Shown: positions 1 through 8,515 of the stretch, piece after piece | Layout: each line of letters starts with the position of its first letter | Numbering within the stretch: position 1 is the first letter of the stretch | DNA from: JBOFOR01 sp051654865 | Lineage (GTDB): Bacteria; Bacillota; Clostridia; Peptostreptococcales; Peptostreptococcaceae | Assembly: GCA_051654865.1 (NCBI GenBank) | Contig: JBOFYV010000079.1 | Location: forward strand, 1-49,130 | Reading direction: 5' to 3' | Length of the DNA: 49,130 nt | Notes under the pieces: generated by a model | What the model was told of the DNA's origin: nothing | What the model saw: only the letters and a program-made list of their open reading frames with translations | Databases searched by the model: none | Position numbers and translations under genes: made by a program

Positions 1-356
1 AAATAGATATAAATAGTTTACCAGTCACTATAGATGTTAGCAAATATGGTAAAGTTACAATTGAAGATTTTTATATTACAGATAACCAAATAATCTATAC
101 TTATACAAAGCATGGCGCAGTTACTTCATTTAACATTGACCTTGATTTTTATGATAAAAAAGGGAATAGTATAACTATCGGTGGTATGACAGAGGACTTT
201 GTAAACAGAGAAGATGGTACTCATACTATGCGCTACAATCTAAGTCAGGATAAGTATAAAAATGCTACAAAAAATATAAACTATATATCACTTAGAAAAG
301 AAAATACACTAAAACTACTAGAAGATCAAAGTATCGAATTCGAATTAAATAAATAG
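1..356 (+). CDS. C-terminal part of a probable anti-sigma factor (DUF4179/DUF5643-like)
   Basis: An open frame enters from the left edge (codons start at base 3) and ends at TAG 354-356, leaving about 117 residues. The tail is beta-rich and charged, and ends in FELNK. It resembles the C-terminal part of the complete anti-sigma protein at 29947-31209: both have a V/I-x-I-E-D/E strand, an aromatic or charged strand pair, then a phrase like 'I..I.....E..S.E.EL' at the very end. I infer the same family, in which an N-terminal cytoplasmic part binds an ECF sigma factor and the C-terminal part lies outside the membrane. The N-terminus, membrane segment and any sigma partner are outside the window. 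Coding status is fairly sure; the family call is tentative. Confidence 0.55.
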   Translation, partial: IDINSLPVTIDVSKYGKVTIEDFYITDNQIIYTYTKHGAVTSFNIDLDFYDKKGNSITIGGMTEDFVNREDGTHTMRYNLSQDKYKNATKNINYISLRKENTLKLLEDQSIEFELNK

Positions 357-421
357 CAAAATTACATATCTAATTTTTAATATAACATAACTTATTAACA
401 AATAAGTGCTATAGAAAATAT

Positions 422-454
422 AAAAAACATGCTAGTTATTTTGGCATGTTTTTT
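422..454. terminator. Bidirectional rho-independent terminator
   Basis: An 11-bp perfect stem (AAAAAACATGC / GCATGTTTTTT) with an 11-nt loop has an A-tract on one side and a T-tract on the other. It can therefore end the rightward partial anti-sigma gene and the leftward AraC-HD gene, whose stop is at 465-467. Confidence 0.85.
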
Positions 455-464
455 ATATTTATAT

Positions 465-1457
465 TTAGTTCGTATAATCATCTACAATATACCTAATAGA
501 TAAATCTTCTAATTCCAACTTTAACTTTAGGATATTAAGTTTATTCGCAATTGGCGAAAAAATCTCAATAGTTTCTTTGGCTTTTTCCTTATATACATCT
601 GGATTCATATATTTTATAGTTCTCATATTATGAAGACGATCCGCTAACTTTATTACAAATACACGCCCATCTATTGTACTATTATCATCCATCATTTTAT
701 TTACATCTAATATATTAAAATTAGTAATTACTTCTAATAATTGTCTAACTTCAGTTGAGAATTCTAACTCAACCTCATCTAATGTTATAGATGTATTCTT
801 TTCTATGAAATCATGAAGCAAACCAACAATTATACTTTCTTTATCCACATCAAGTTCAGATAAAATTAATGCCACATTTAGTGGATGTATTACATAAGGT
901 TCTTTTGAATAACGAAATTGACCTTTATGAGCTTTACAGGATAACTTATACGCTTTCTCAATTTCAAATAATTCCTCATTAGATAACTTATCTTTTAAGT
1001 TATCTTCTAGCTGTTTATATAACAATTCTTCATCTGTAAAATCAACTGTTGAACTTATAAATACATTTGCATTGTTAGATTTATTATCCATTATAAAACC
1101 ATCTCCATCATCATTTTTTAAATACTCTAATATATTAATCGCATAAACTAAGTGCTGGGTTGGAGTAAAACCAAATTTCCTCTTAAAAGCCTTCGAAAAA
1201 CCACTATGAGTTTCATAACAATAATCAACAGAAACATCTACTATCTTCCTTCCATTAAATATTTCCTTAGAAGCAAGAATTAGTCTTCTCTCTTGAACAT
1301 AATCCATAACAGAAATACCCATATCTTCTTTAAAAATCCTAGCAAAATGAAACTCAGAATATCCAACTTCATTTGATATAGCCTTCAAAGTTAATTTCTC
1401 TTTAATATTTTTTTCAATATACTTAATAGCCTTTAAAACAGTACTTTCATATCTCAA
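465..1457 (-). CDS. AraC-type HTH fused to a RelA/SpoT-like HD (ppGpp hydrolase-like) domain
   Basis: I chose the TTG start at 1455-1457 (330 residues): GGAGGT lies 9 nt upstream and the protein then begins directly with an AraC HTH. A longer frame to 1559 has no such ribosome site. Residues about 5-105 hold two helix-turn-helix units of the AraC/XylS type (ISNEVGYSEFHFARIFKED; YETHSGFSKAFKRKFGFTP). Residues about 160-325 match the Rel/SpoT HD hydrolase domain: AHKGQFRYSKEPYVIHP, GLLHDFIEKN, VIKLADRLHNMRTI. Metal and catalytic positions seen are H191, H215-D216, E219, D273 and N277. The usual Asp after the Glu (the ED of HDxxED) is Lys220. The protein stops where the HD domain ends, so synthetase, TGS and ACT domains are absent. 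Inference: a transcription factor controlled by, or degrading, an alarmone-like nucleotide. Whether it hydrolyses anything is unknown. Confidence 0.8.
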   Translation of the reverse strand: MRYESTVLKAIKYIEKNIKEKLTLKAISNEVGYSEFHFARIFKEDMGISVMDYVQERRLILASKEIFNGRKIVDVSVDYCYETHSGFSKAFKRKFGFTPTQHLVYAINILEYLKNDDGDGFIMDNKSNNANVFISSTVDFTDEELLYKQLEDNLKDKLSNEELFEIEKAYKLSCKAHKGQFRYSKEPYVIHPLNVALILSELDVDKESIIVGLLHDFIEKNTSITLDEVELEFSTEVRQLLEVITNFNILDVNKMMDDNSTIDGRVFVIKLADRLHNMRTIKYMNPDVYKEKAKETIEIFSPIANKLNILKLKLELEDLSIRYIVDDYTN

Positions 1458-1561
1458 TTCAACGCCACCTCCTATCAATAGTTTAGATAATATTATTATA
1501 TTTAAATAAAACATAAATGACTGTTCCGCACTTGCTCTCTTAAGTGTCCAGCGATGCATTT

Positions 1562-1701
1562 AGTTGTAATTATGAAATCATATATAGATCATGAGCGAAG
1601 AGGGTGATTAAATAAGTTGCACCGACATTGCCGAATGGCCTGGAGGAAAACTTGTTTAATCATTCTCTTTGCGGGCTATATATACATTTCTAAATACAAC
1701 T
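1562..1701 (+). repeat. Dispersed covarying hairpin element, copy 1
   Basis: This is a 140-nt imperfect inverted repeat. The inner helix is 1598-1618 with 1649-1669 (21 bp, including G-U wobbles that fit only plus-strand RNA). The outer helix is 1562-1587 with 1676-1701 (about 20 of 26 positions pair). Between helices are the conserved strands GCACCGACATT (1619-1629) and CTGGAGGAA (1640-1648), closed by a small stem GCC-GAAT-GGC. A second conserved shoulder, GAGCG on the left and GCGGGC on the right, lies outside the inner helix. Copies 2 and 3 share the loop strands. There is no T-tract, so it is not a normal terminator. It sits between the gcvH terminator and the AraC-HD gene, antisense to both. 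Confidence 0.85.
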
Positions 1702-1749
1702 AAAAAAGAGTATGATAAATTTGCGTGCACTCAAATCTACCATACTCTC
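1702..1749 (-). terminator. Terminator after gcvH
   Basis: On the minus strand AGAGTATG pairs with CATACTCT, with an inner ATTTG/CAAAT helix, followed by a run of six T. It lies 14 bases past the gcvH stop and ends the Wood-Ljungdahl transcript. Confidence 0.8.
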
Positions 1750-1762
1750 TATATTTAAACTA

Positions 1763-2137
1763 TTATTCTAATCCAGCCTCATAGCTTTCAGCATTTAATA
1801 AAGCATCTAACTCATCAGCATCAGATATTTTAACCTTAACTATCCATGCATCATATGCATCTTCATTTACATACTCTGGCTCATCATCTAACTTTTCATT
1901 TATTTCAACAACCTCACCAGATATAGGAGCTATTAAATCAGAAGCAACCTTAGAAGACTCAACAACACCGAACTCATCTCCAGCAGTTAACTCATCCTCA
2001 ACCTCAGGCATCTCAACAAATAAAACTTCCCCTAACTGATCTTGAGCAAAGTCAGTAATTCCTATATAAGCGAACTCACCCTCAACCTTAACCCATGTAT
2101 GTTTATCAGAATACTTTAAACTTGGTATAACCTTCAT
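1763..2137 (-). CDS. gcvH: Glycine cleavage system H protein
   Basis: This is a 124-residue lipoyl carrier protein of the usual length. The lipoyl-lysine motif ESSKVASD places the modified lysine at about residue 63, and the N-terminal HTWVKVEGEFAYIGITDFA is typical of GcvH. In the glycine cleavage/synthase system it carries the aminomethyl group between the P and T proteins and is reoxidised by the L protein. ATG start with GGAGGAG upstream. It is the last gene of the Wood-Ljungdahl cluster, about 145 bases after acsB. No gcvT or gcvP is in the window, but a dihydrolipoamide dehydrogenase (8516-9907) is. Hairpin repeat copies lie on both sides of it. Confidence 0.93.
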   Translation of the reverse strand: MKVIPSLKYSDKHTWVKVEGEFAYIGITDFAQDQLGEVLFVEMPEVEDELTAGDEFGVVESSKVASDLIAPISGEVVEINEKLDDEPEYVNEDAYDAWIVKVKISDADELDALLNAESYEAGLE

Positions 2138-2161
2138 CTTCTTCTCTCCTCCACAATAACC

Positions 2162-2273
2162 TTAATATAATAGCGGAGCGAGGAGTTTAAATTTTATAAG
2201 TCGCACCGACATTGCAGCTTGCCTGCCTGGAGGAAGACTTATAAATTTAAACTCCGAGCGGCCCGTATATTAA
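2162..2273 (+). repeat. Dispersed covarying hairpin element, copy 2
   Basis: The inner helix is 2182-2202 with 2236-2255 (20 bp and one bulged T). The outer helix is TTAATATA 2162-2169 with TATATTAA 2266-2273 (8 bp, perfect). The conserved strands are GCACCGACATT (2203-2213) and CTGGAGGAA (2227-2235), around an apical GCA/TGC stem. The closing pairs are AAGTC/GACTT where copies 1 and 3 have AAGTT/AACTT, which is a compensatory change. GAGCG and GAGCGG shoulders are present. It lies between the acsB stop and the gcvH start, antisense to the transcript, without a T-tract. Confidence 0.85.
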
Positions 2274-2281
2274 TTATCTAA

Positions 2282-4411
2282 CTACATTACACAATCCATA
2301 GATAATGCTGGATGACCTTTTTCTTCTAAGTATGCTAATACACCTTCAGAGTCACTAGCTATAGTCTCATCACATATCATATCTGTGAAGTTTTCTATAC
2401 CTGTTAATTCTTGAACTGTAGCATTTAATTTTTCAGCTACATATTCTTTTAATTCCTTAGGCATCCATACTATTCTTTCTGGTCCGCCTTCTGCATAAGC
2501 AAACTTCTTAGATGATATGAAGTGTCTTCCGTGACCCATAAACCCTGGAGTTTGAACCCCTCCACCTGTCATAGACGCAAGTTCACCAAATGTCATACCA
2601 ACTGGAGTTATTCCTGAGAATTCTCTGTTTACTATAACAAATCCGTTAGCTTCTGGCATTATACCACATATACATTCGAAGCATCCACAAGAAGTCATAG
2701 GATCTTCTAATATAGAGTATAATGTAACACTTTCAACAGCACCTTGAGATATTTCACCAACTGTATCATTTACAGATTGCCATACCCCTGTTCTGTCATC
2801 TAAGCATTCACCTTTAACTATTGGTTGACATGGTCCAGTTGGATCTAGTTCTTTAGTAGCTTTAGCATCTAACCAACTAACTGCTCCACAAAGTCCAAGT
2901 CTTTCAGGAGTAACAACACAAACGTGTGCTGGTGCGAAAGATTGACAAAGGTTACAAGAATAGAACTCTTCAACACTTTCATCTACTAATGAAGCTAATC
3001 TTTCATCTCTAGATGTATATCTAGCAATAGCTTCTGATTTTAACTCAGCAACTTTCTCAGCATCTGTTATTATAGTTACTTCACACTTATCAACAACTGA
3101 TTCAAATTCATCTAGCATCTTAGCATATAAAACTTCTCCTATATGCTCTAATCTAAATCCTTTTTCAAAAGCATCTTTAGATATTCTTATCCAAGACATA
3201 TCTCTTTGACCAACATGCATTACACCTTCTATGTAGTTTAAGAAGTAATGTAACCTTCTTTCAAGAACTGGTTCAAAGTCATCTTGCATAGCCTTACCAG
3301 CTATTTTAACCATTACTGCAAGTGGCAATCTAACAACACCGTTTACAGCTTCTATTTCATCTATATTTGGACCAACAACTTCTATCTTGTGGTCTTCTAC
3401 TTCACTCATTTCTCTCTTAACAACTAATTCCCAAGCATCAGTTTTATTTCCACCAAACTCAGCAAACATATCGTTCTTTCTTATTCTTTCACCTTCAAAT
3501 GCAGCTGCAAATGAAACTGGTATAGGTATTTCAGTTATCTTTATTTTTATTCCTCTAGCTTCTAAAGAAGTTGCAACCATCTTATCATAGTCTTTTTGAG
3601 TTAATAAGTTCATTGGAACTTCAAATACAGTTTGATCTGTTATTACTGGGAATCCTAAAGCTATTGCTCCAGCTCCAGCAGATACTACTAATTCACTTAA
3701 TGGTCCAAATGCATTAACGAATGCAGGAACTCTCTTAGAAGTATATTCTAATAATCCAGTTAAATCACCTGGAGTTAATCCTCCGAATATTAAAGCTGCT
3801 CTTACTGCAACAGATACTACGTGTATAACTGAAGTTACATCATATCCTAATGGTATAACTCTTAGTTCTAGACCCATTTTTACTCCAGCTTCTATAGCTT
3901 GGTCTATAACCTTACCAACTAAGAATGTTAATAATCCTTTAGATTGATAGTCTTTTATAACTTTTGCTGCAGTTTCAGCATCTGGACATTCTCCTAAAAC
4001 AACTGCAACCCCTGGTATATCTCCTGTAACTAGTGGTACTCCTAGTGATCTTATTATAGGGTCACTTATATGACCTGCACAAGGCTCACTATATGGAGCT
4101 TCCATTGTAGAATATTTTAAAGCTTCTATAACTTCAGCAGCTAAAGCTGTTGCAAGACCTGAATTGAAAACATGCTCTAATCTCGGAGTTCTATTTATTA
4201 AACTCTCTATTATTTCTAAAGCTGCTTCTAAATCAGCTAATGAATTCATTTTATTTCCTGTAGCTGCATATATACATGGTAATGAATATGCAGTATCAGG
4301 GAAAGCTACCTTATGGTCTCTTCCATTCTTTTCTATAGCTTCTGCTAACATACCTTTAGCAGCACCTAATGCTTGCTCTGAACCAGTAAATACTGTATTA
4401 TATAAATTCAC
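2282..4411 (-). CDS. acsB: CO dehydrogenase/acetyl-CoA synthase, acetyl-CoA synthase (alpha) subunit
   Basis: This 709-residue enzyme condenses CO, the methyl group from the corrinoid protein and CoA into acetyl-CoA. The A-cluster cysteines are all visible: C486, C489, C498 and C508, then C575-G-C577. Their spacing is the same as C506/509/518/528 and C595/597 of the Moorella enzyme. C486/489/498/508 bind the 4Fe-4S unit, and C575 and C577 with C489 bind nickel. The N-terminal CODH-docking domain is present, so this is the bacterial long form. The start is GTG at 4409-4411 with AAAGGGGG upstream. It follows acsE by about 60 bases and precedes gcvH. Confidence 0.96.
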   Translation of the reverse strand: MNLYNTVFTGSEQALGAAKGMLAEAIEKNGRDHKVAFPDTAYSLPCIYAATGNKMNSLADLEAALEIIESLINRTPRLEHVFNSGLATALAAEVIEALKYSTMEAPYSEPCAGHISDPIIRSLGVPLVTGDIPGVAVVLGECPDAETAAKVIKDYQSKGLLTFLVGKVIDQAIEAGVKMGLELRVIPLGYDVTSVIHVVSVAVRAALIFGGLTPGDLTGLLEYTSKRVPAFVNAFGPLSELVVSAGAGAIALGFPVITDQTVFEVPMNLLTQKDYDKMVATSLEARGIKIKITEIPIPVSFAAAFEGERIRKNDMFAEFGGNKTDAWELVVKREMSEVEDHKIEVVGPNIDEIEAVNGVVRLPLAVMVKIAGKAMQDDFEPVLERRLHYFLNYIEGVMHVGQRDMSWIRISKDAFEKGFRLEHIGEVLYAKMLDEFESVVDKCEVTIITDAEKVAELKSEAIARYTSRDERLASLVDESVEEFYSCNLCQSFAPAHVCVVTPERLGLCGAVSWLDAKATKELDPTGPCQPIVKGECLDDRTGVWQSVNDTVGEISQGAVESVTLYSILEDPMTSCGCFECICGIMPEANGFVIVNREFSGITPVGMTFGELASMTGGGVQTPGFMGHGRHFISSKKFAYAEGGPERIVWMPKELKEYVAEKLNATVQELTGIENFTDMICDETIASDSEGVLAYLEEKGHPALSMDCVM

Positions 4412-4470
4412 TCTATTTTCCCCCTTTTAGCGATTGCTAATTAATCATTTATATATTTATGTTCTATAAA

Positions 4471-5277
4471 CTAAAATGCAAAAGCGCCTTCGTTTAATTC
4501 TAAGTAAGAATCCGCATATAATGAAGCATTATTAATTATGTCACAAGATTTTATAGTCTTCATTAATTCCTCATCACATGGATTTATTATAGCTGAACTG
4601 AATCCATTAGCCATTGCCATTGCTAACCAAGCATTATCAAGTATTGGTCTAACATGCTTAGGACATCCGTTAGATACGTTAGATAATCCTCCAGTAGTTA
4701 ATAATCCCATTTCAGTCATCATTCTTATAGCTTCTAAAACTTCCACTTGCTTATCTTGCATTCCTTTTATAACTAAACATAATGGGTCAAATAACATATC
4801 TTCAGCCTCTAATCCTGCCATTAAACCTCTTTCTAACATTTCTTGACAGTAAGCCATACGCTCATCATTATCTCTAGGTATACCTTCTTTAGCACATAAA
4901 GCTATTACTCTAGCTTCATATTCTCCAGCTAAATCTATTAAATCTATTCTTCCACCTGCATCTGCAGAATTTATTATTGGCTTAGCATGAGTTCTGTTAT
5001 ATACTTTTAAACCAGCTTCTATAGCATTTCTATTTGCTGTATCCAATGCTATTGGAACATTGTTAAATTCTTTTTGAAGTAATTGAACTCCCCAAGTCAT
5101 TAACTCTTCTCCATCTCTCTCTGCAGGCCCTATGTTGAAATCTATATAATGAGCTCCAGCTTCTAATTGTTCCTTCGCTCTTTTTAATATCGGCTCAGGA
5201 TCTCTTTCAGCTAATGCTTTTCTTATTACTGGTGATATACAGTGTATTCTTTCACCTATTATCATAAATTTTTCCAT
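4471..5277 (-). CDS. acsE: Methyltetrahydrofolate:corrinoid/iron-sulfur protein methyltransferase
   Basis: This 268-residue protein has the pterin-binding TIM-barrel fold of the MeTr/DHPS family. It moves the methyl group from N5-methyl-THF to Co(I) of the corrinoid iron-sulfur protein AcsCD. Family motifs seen are MIIGERIHC at the N-terminus, AGAHYIDFNIGPAERDG, VPIALDTANRNAIEAGL, KPIINSADAG and TTGGLSNVSNG. ATG start with AAGGGGG nine nt upstream. It sits between acsC and acsB, as in other acetogens. Confidence 0.95.
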   Translation of the reverse strand: MEKFMIIGERIHCISPVIRKALAERDPEPILKRAKEQLEAGAHYIDFNIGPAERDGEELMTWGVQLLQKEFNNVPIALDTANRNAIEAGLKVYNRTHAKPIINSADAGGRIDLIDLAGEYEARVIALCAKEGIPRDNDERMAYCQEMLERGLMAGLEAEDMLFDPLCLVIKGMQDKQVEVLEAIRMMTEMGLLTTGGLSNVSNGCPKHVRPILDNAWLAMAMANGFSSAIINPCDEELMKTIKSCDIINNASLYADSYLELNEGAFAF

Positions 5278-5325
5278 CGTTATTATCCCCCTTATGGTTT
5301 TAGATAGTATATAAGTTATTTATTC

Positions 5326-6690
5326 TTAAGCGTTTGTTAAAGCAGCTTCTTGCTTAGCTTTATATTCTTTTAAGAACTTAGGTAATTCCATTGATTCATC
5401 TGGACCTATTACTACATTCCATCCTGGTAAACAGTCTTCTATATCCCCTTTAAGAACTGCAACCTTACCTGGTATTATTAAATCTCTATTATTAGTTAAT
5501 TCTCCAACATTTGATTCTTTTATAAAGTTCGCAATTGAACTTCCACCAAACTTACCAGCAGACCATGCTGTTAATACTGAATATCCTCCAGCATCTGGTA
5601 TCGCTAAATGTACAGGAACTTTAGATCTTTCTACATCTCCTGATACTATGAAGTAAGTTAATGCGAAGTCAACAGTAACTATTACTGGTGAATTTTCATC
5701 TGGGTTATTTATTGGGTATATCTTAGGTTCAACTCTCATTGGTTTTTGTGGGTCAGTGTATATATTTTGTCTTAATGCGAATAGTGGTAATGCTTTTGCA
5801 TAATCTATATCATCTATTACTATTATAGATCCGTACTTAATAGTAAACATTGAAGATAATGCAACTTCCATGTGTGGGTTGTCGTTTGCTAATTTATTTG
5901 CAAATACTATTGATGGGTATCCAAATGTTCTGTCTTGTTCTTTTAATGCAGTTCTTCTTACTTGAACAGCATTTGTAAATGTATCCTTGATGTTTTCCCC
6001 TGTTACATCTAGTATTAATTCTTTGTATCCTTCACCTTGTATAGCTTCAACTGTAGCATATAATTCTTCTAAGCTACTAGCTTTAACAGCTAATGGTAAG
6101 TTGTCTCCTTTAACTACATCTATCATAGCTTTGTAGTTTTCTTTAGTAGCACCATATACTAATGGCTTTTTATCTTTTAATATTTCAACAGCTTCTTTAG
6201 CTATAGCTGCATCTTCACATTGTATTATGTATGCTACATCTAATCCACTTTCTTTTACTCTATTTACAACTCTTAAGAACCCATCTTTGTTTTCGAAGTA
6301 TTCTATAAGAGCCATTTCAGCCTTCATTTCTTCACCTATTCTAACGTAGTTAACAGCTTTTATGTTCGCTACTTTAGCATCTACTTCTTCATCAGTCATA
6401 CATTCACAGAATGCTACTGCATATCTATTTCTATTTACTAAAGTTTTTTCATGTCTGAATAAAACAGTTTCTGATCCTAATTCATATTCTCCAACTTTTA
6501 AACCTTTCATTAAAGGTGCAGTTGCTTCTGATAATTTTGATAACGACTCAGCTGACATATGAGGACATTTTTCTACCTCTACAGCTCCTGATGCAACTTT
6601 CATACAGAAAGCCATACAAGTTGGAAATCCACAATCCTTACAATTTTTCTTTGGTGTTAATTTAAATATATCTAAAGCTTTTAATGCCAT
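5326..6690 (-). CDS. acsC: Corrinoid/iron-sulfur protein, large (gamma) subunit
   Basis: This 454-residue subunit carries a low-potential 4Fe-4S cluster that reactivates the cobalamin, and shares the corrinoid with AcsD. The N-terminal cluster motif is C17-x2-C20-x4-C25-x16-C42 (NCKDCGFPTC ... EKCPHM), as in the CFeSP family. A TIM barrel and a C-terminal cobalamin-binding region follow (VPVHLAIPDAGGYSVLTAWSAG, about 370-390). Start ATG with GGGGG upstream. It lies 29 bases downstream of acsD and 48 upstream of acsE. Confidence 0.95.
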   Translation of the reverse strand: MALKALDIFKLTPKKNCKDCGFPTCMAFCMKVASGAVEVEKCPHMSAESLSKLSEATAPLMKGLKVGEYELGSETVLFRHEKTLVNRNRYAVAFCECMTDEEVDAKVANIKAVNYVRIGEEMKAEMALIEYFENKDGFLRVVNRVKESGLDVAYIIQCEDAAIAKEAVEILKDKKPLVYGATKENYKAMIDVVKGDNLPLAVKASSLEELYATVEAIQGEGYKELILDVTGENIKDTFTNAVQVRRTALKEQDRTFGYPSIVFANKLANDNPHMEVALSSMFTIKYGSIIVIDDIDYAKALPLFALRQNIYTDPQKPMRVEPKIYPINNPDENSPVIVTVDFALTYFIVSGDVERSKVPVHLAIPDAGGYSVLTAWSAGKFGGSSIANFIKESNVGELTNNRDLIIPGKVAVLKGDIEDCLPGWNVVIGPDESMELPKFLKEYKAKQEAALTNA

Positions 6691-6719
6691 GATTTTTTCC
6701 CCCTAACCTTACAATTTAA

Positions 6720-7664
6720 TTAAGCTAACTCGTTAACTAATTCTTTTACAGTTTCTATTGATTTTGGATGACGAAGTATTACTGCATTTGCTCCACCAAC
6801 TAAAGCACTTACTGCAGTTGAAACTTCCATATTTATACCTCTTAATTCTATGCATCCCCATGATGGTTCATCATCGATGCTTGCTATTGATTCTTTAACA
6901 TTCCAAGTTTCAGATGATACTGGCGTTATTATTGGCATTTGTAATGTTTTATCATTTTGACCAAATGCAGCAAGTCTAATTCTATCCATAGTTGATGCAA
7001 CGTATTCATATCCATAACCAACAGCTGAACTTCCTATGTTCATAACTACGTTCTCAGGTTTAACACCTAATTGAGTTAATAATACGTTTAATTGTTTTGC
7101 TAGGTTTATATCAACAGAAGACTCAGCTCCTACTTTATGGCTATATGCCATACCAGCTGCTGCACCTACTGCTTTATAGTTATCTTCTGTAGCAGCTAAG
7201 AATAAACAGTTATTTCCATCTACTGCCGACGCTACTTTTTCAAATAATTTCCCATCTTTTTCATGGTTTCCACATCCAGCTATTACTACTGGTAATTTTA
7301 CAGCTTCAACAACATTTTTAGCTATCTCAGCACATTCTTCTGGAGATTTATCTAACCCATTTGGATCTGCACTTTCTAACTTTAAGCATATAAAATCTGC
7401 TGCTGTGTTTTCTTCTACATATTGAGCCCATTTAACGGGACAATTAGCAACTTCTTTATACATTTCTTTGAATGTATCAGTCCATGCTTCTGGATAAACA
7501 TCAGTTATTTCTATTCCTACTTTTTGAGTATTTCCTGCTTCACCATCGAAGCTATAGAATGGAAGTGTATTTTCTCCACCTATTTTTATTGTTTTTTCTC
7601 CTGTTCCTATTTCTACTTCTGATATTTTACCAGAATATTTTTGAACAGACATCTTGAACGCCAT
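6720..7664 (-). CDS. acsD: Corrinoid/iron-sulfur protein, small (delta) subunit
   Basis: This 314-residue TIM-barrel partner of AcsC binds the corrinoid at the subunit interface. Seen: the N-terminal VQKYSGKISEVEIG beta region, TAADFICLKLESADPNG, VVMNIGSSAVGYGYEY, and the C-terminal EPSWGCIELRGINMEVSTA. These are all family features. ATG start with AAGGGGG upstream. It lies between the nickel-insertion ATPase gene and acsC. Confidence 0.94.
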   Translation of the reverse strand: MAFKMSVQKYSGKISEVEIGTGEKTIKIGGENTLPFYSFDGEAGNTQKVGIEITDVYPEAWTDTFKEMYKEVANCPVKWAQYVEENTAADFICLKLESADPNGLDKSPEECAEIAKNVVEAVKLPVVIAGCGNHEKDGKLFEKVASAVDGNNCLFLAATEDNYKAVGAAAGMAYSHKVGAESSVDINLAKQLNVLLTQLGVKPENVVMNIGSSAVGYGYEYVASTMDRIRLAAFGQNDKTLQMPIITPVSSETWNVKESIASIDDEPSWGCIELRGINMEVSTAVSALVGGANAVILRHPKSIETVKELVNELA

Positions 7665-7684
7665 AGTTTTTTTCCCCCTTAAGC

Positions 7685-8455
7685 CTATTTTAGTTCTAAT
7701 TTAGTTATTATATCATTTATAGCTACTTTAGATTTTGAATCTTTAGGTAGCTGTACTAATGGTATTCCTGAAGAATCATATTCATATATCATTTCATCCA
7801 TAGGTACTACACCTATTAGATTTAGATTATGCTTATCTATTTCTTCTTTAATTCCATCATTTAATATTCCATTTGGAACTTTATTAACTATTAGGTATAT
7901 TTCACCTACATTTAACTTTAATTCTCTAGCTAAATCTCTTATTCTTGCCACAGCTTGAACACTACGTCTTGAGCAGTCACTAACTAACAATAGAGTATCT
8001 ATATGTTTAGTAGTTTTTCTACTTAAATGCTCCATACCAGCTTCATTGTCTATAACTAAATAGTCATAGGCATCTGATAGTTTATCAGTTTGTTCTCTAA
8101 GTATACCATTTACATAGCAGTAACATCCTTCACCTTCTGATCTCCCCATTACTATTAGGTCATATCCATCTCCTTCTGATAGACATGTGTTTAGCCTATA
8201 TTGTAAATATTGAGCTTTAGTCATACCTCCTGGGAATGCATTACCTTGCTTTTCCCTTTGATTAACTTCTTCTCTAATTGAACCTATCGTTGCTTCTATT
8301 TCTATTCCTAGTACTTCATTTATGTTAGCATTAGCGTCTGCATCTACAACTAAAACGGGCCCTTTGTTATTAGTTGTTAGATTATTAATTAAAAGCCCTG
8401 TAAGACTTGTTTTACCAGTTCCACCTTTTCCTGCTACAGCTATATTATATCCCAT
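7685..8455 (-). CDS. acsF: CooC/AcsF-type nickel-insertion ATPase (ACS-linked copy)
   Basis: This 256-residue MinD/ParA-like P-loop ATPase is predicted to mature the nickel site of ACS and/or CODH. It has a deviant Walker A GKGGTGKT (9-16), VLVVDADAN (35-43), and the nickel-binding C-x-C pair (C111, C113 in GEGCYCYVNG) characteristic of CooC proteins. It is one of two CooC-type genes in the cluster; its place next to acsD-acsC suggests it serves ACS. That assignment is from position, not sequence. ATG with GGGGG 11 nt upstream, slightly long spacing. Confidence 0.88.
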   Translation of the reverse strand: MGYNIAVAGKGGTGKTSLTGLLINNLTTNNKGPVLVVDADANANINEVLGIEIEATIGSIREEVNQREKQGNAFPGGMTKAQYLQYRLNTCLSEGDGYDLIVMGRSEGEGCYCYVNGILREQTDKLSDAYDYLVIDNEAGMEHLSRKTTKHIDTLLLVSDCSRRSVQAVARIRDLARELKLNVGEIYLIVNKVPNGILNDGIKEEIDKHNLNLIGVVPMDEMIYEYDSSGIPLVQLPKDSKSKVAINDIITKLELK

Positions 8456-8515
8456 CCTAAGATTTCCCCCTTTGTTTAGTCAAAACAGAGCTATTAAGTT
8501 TACTCTGCTTTATTC

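Noticed and set aside
1458..1559. N-terminal extension of the AraC-HD protein to the ATG at 1559
   Set aside because: No ribosome site there; the extension is unlike any AraC start, and GGAGGT sits inside it at the right distance from a TTG.
1562..1701. Hairpin copy 1 as a simple rho-independent terminator
   Set aside because: Neither strand has a T-tract after the stem, the helix is far longer than usual, and a separate normal terminator for gcvH is at 1702-1749.
2162..2273. Loop strands of the repeat as a kink-turn
   Set aside because: The 3' strand has GA next to GG, but the 5' strand lacks the matching GA after a three-base bulge, so the tandem G-A pairs cannot form.
1562..2273. The two left repeats as part of a CRISPR array
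   Set aside because: Only two copies here, 600 bases apart with a gene between, variable arms and no spacers or cas genes.
3387..3590. Plus-strand ORFs of 60-170 codons inside the minus-strand genes (for example here, 4164-4430, 11555-11953 and 44059-44571)
   Set aside because: They are antisense shadows of strongly conserved genes, lack ribosome sites and have low-complexity, unrecognisable products.
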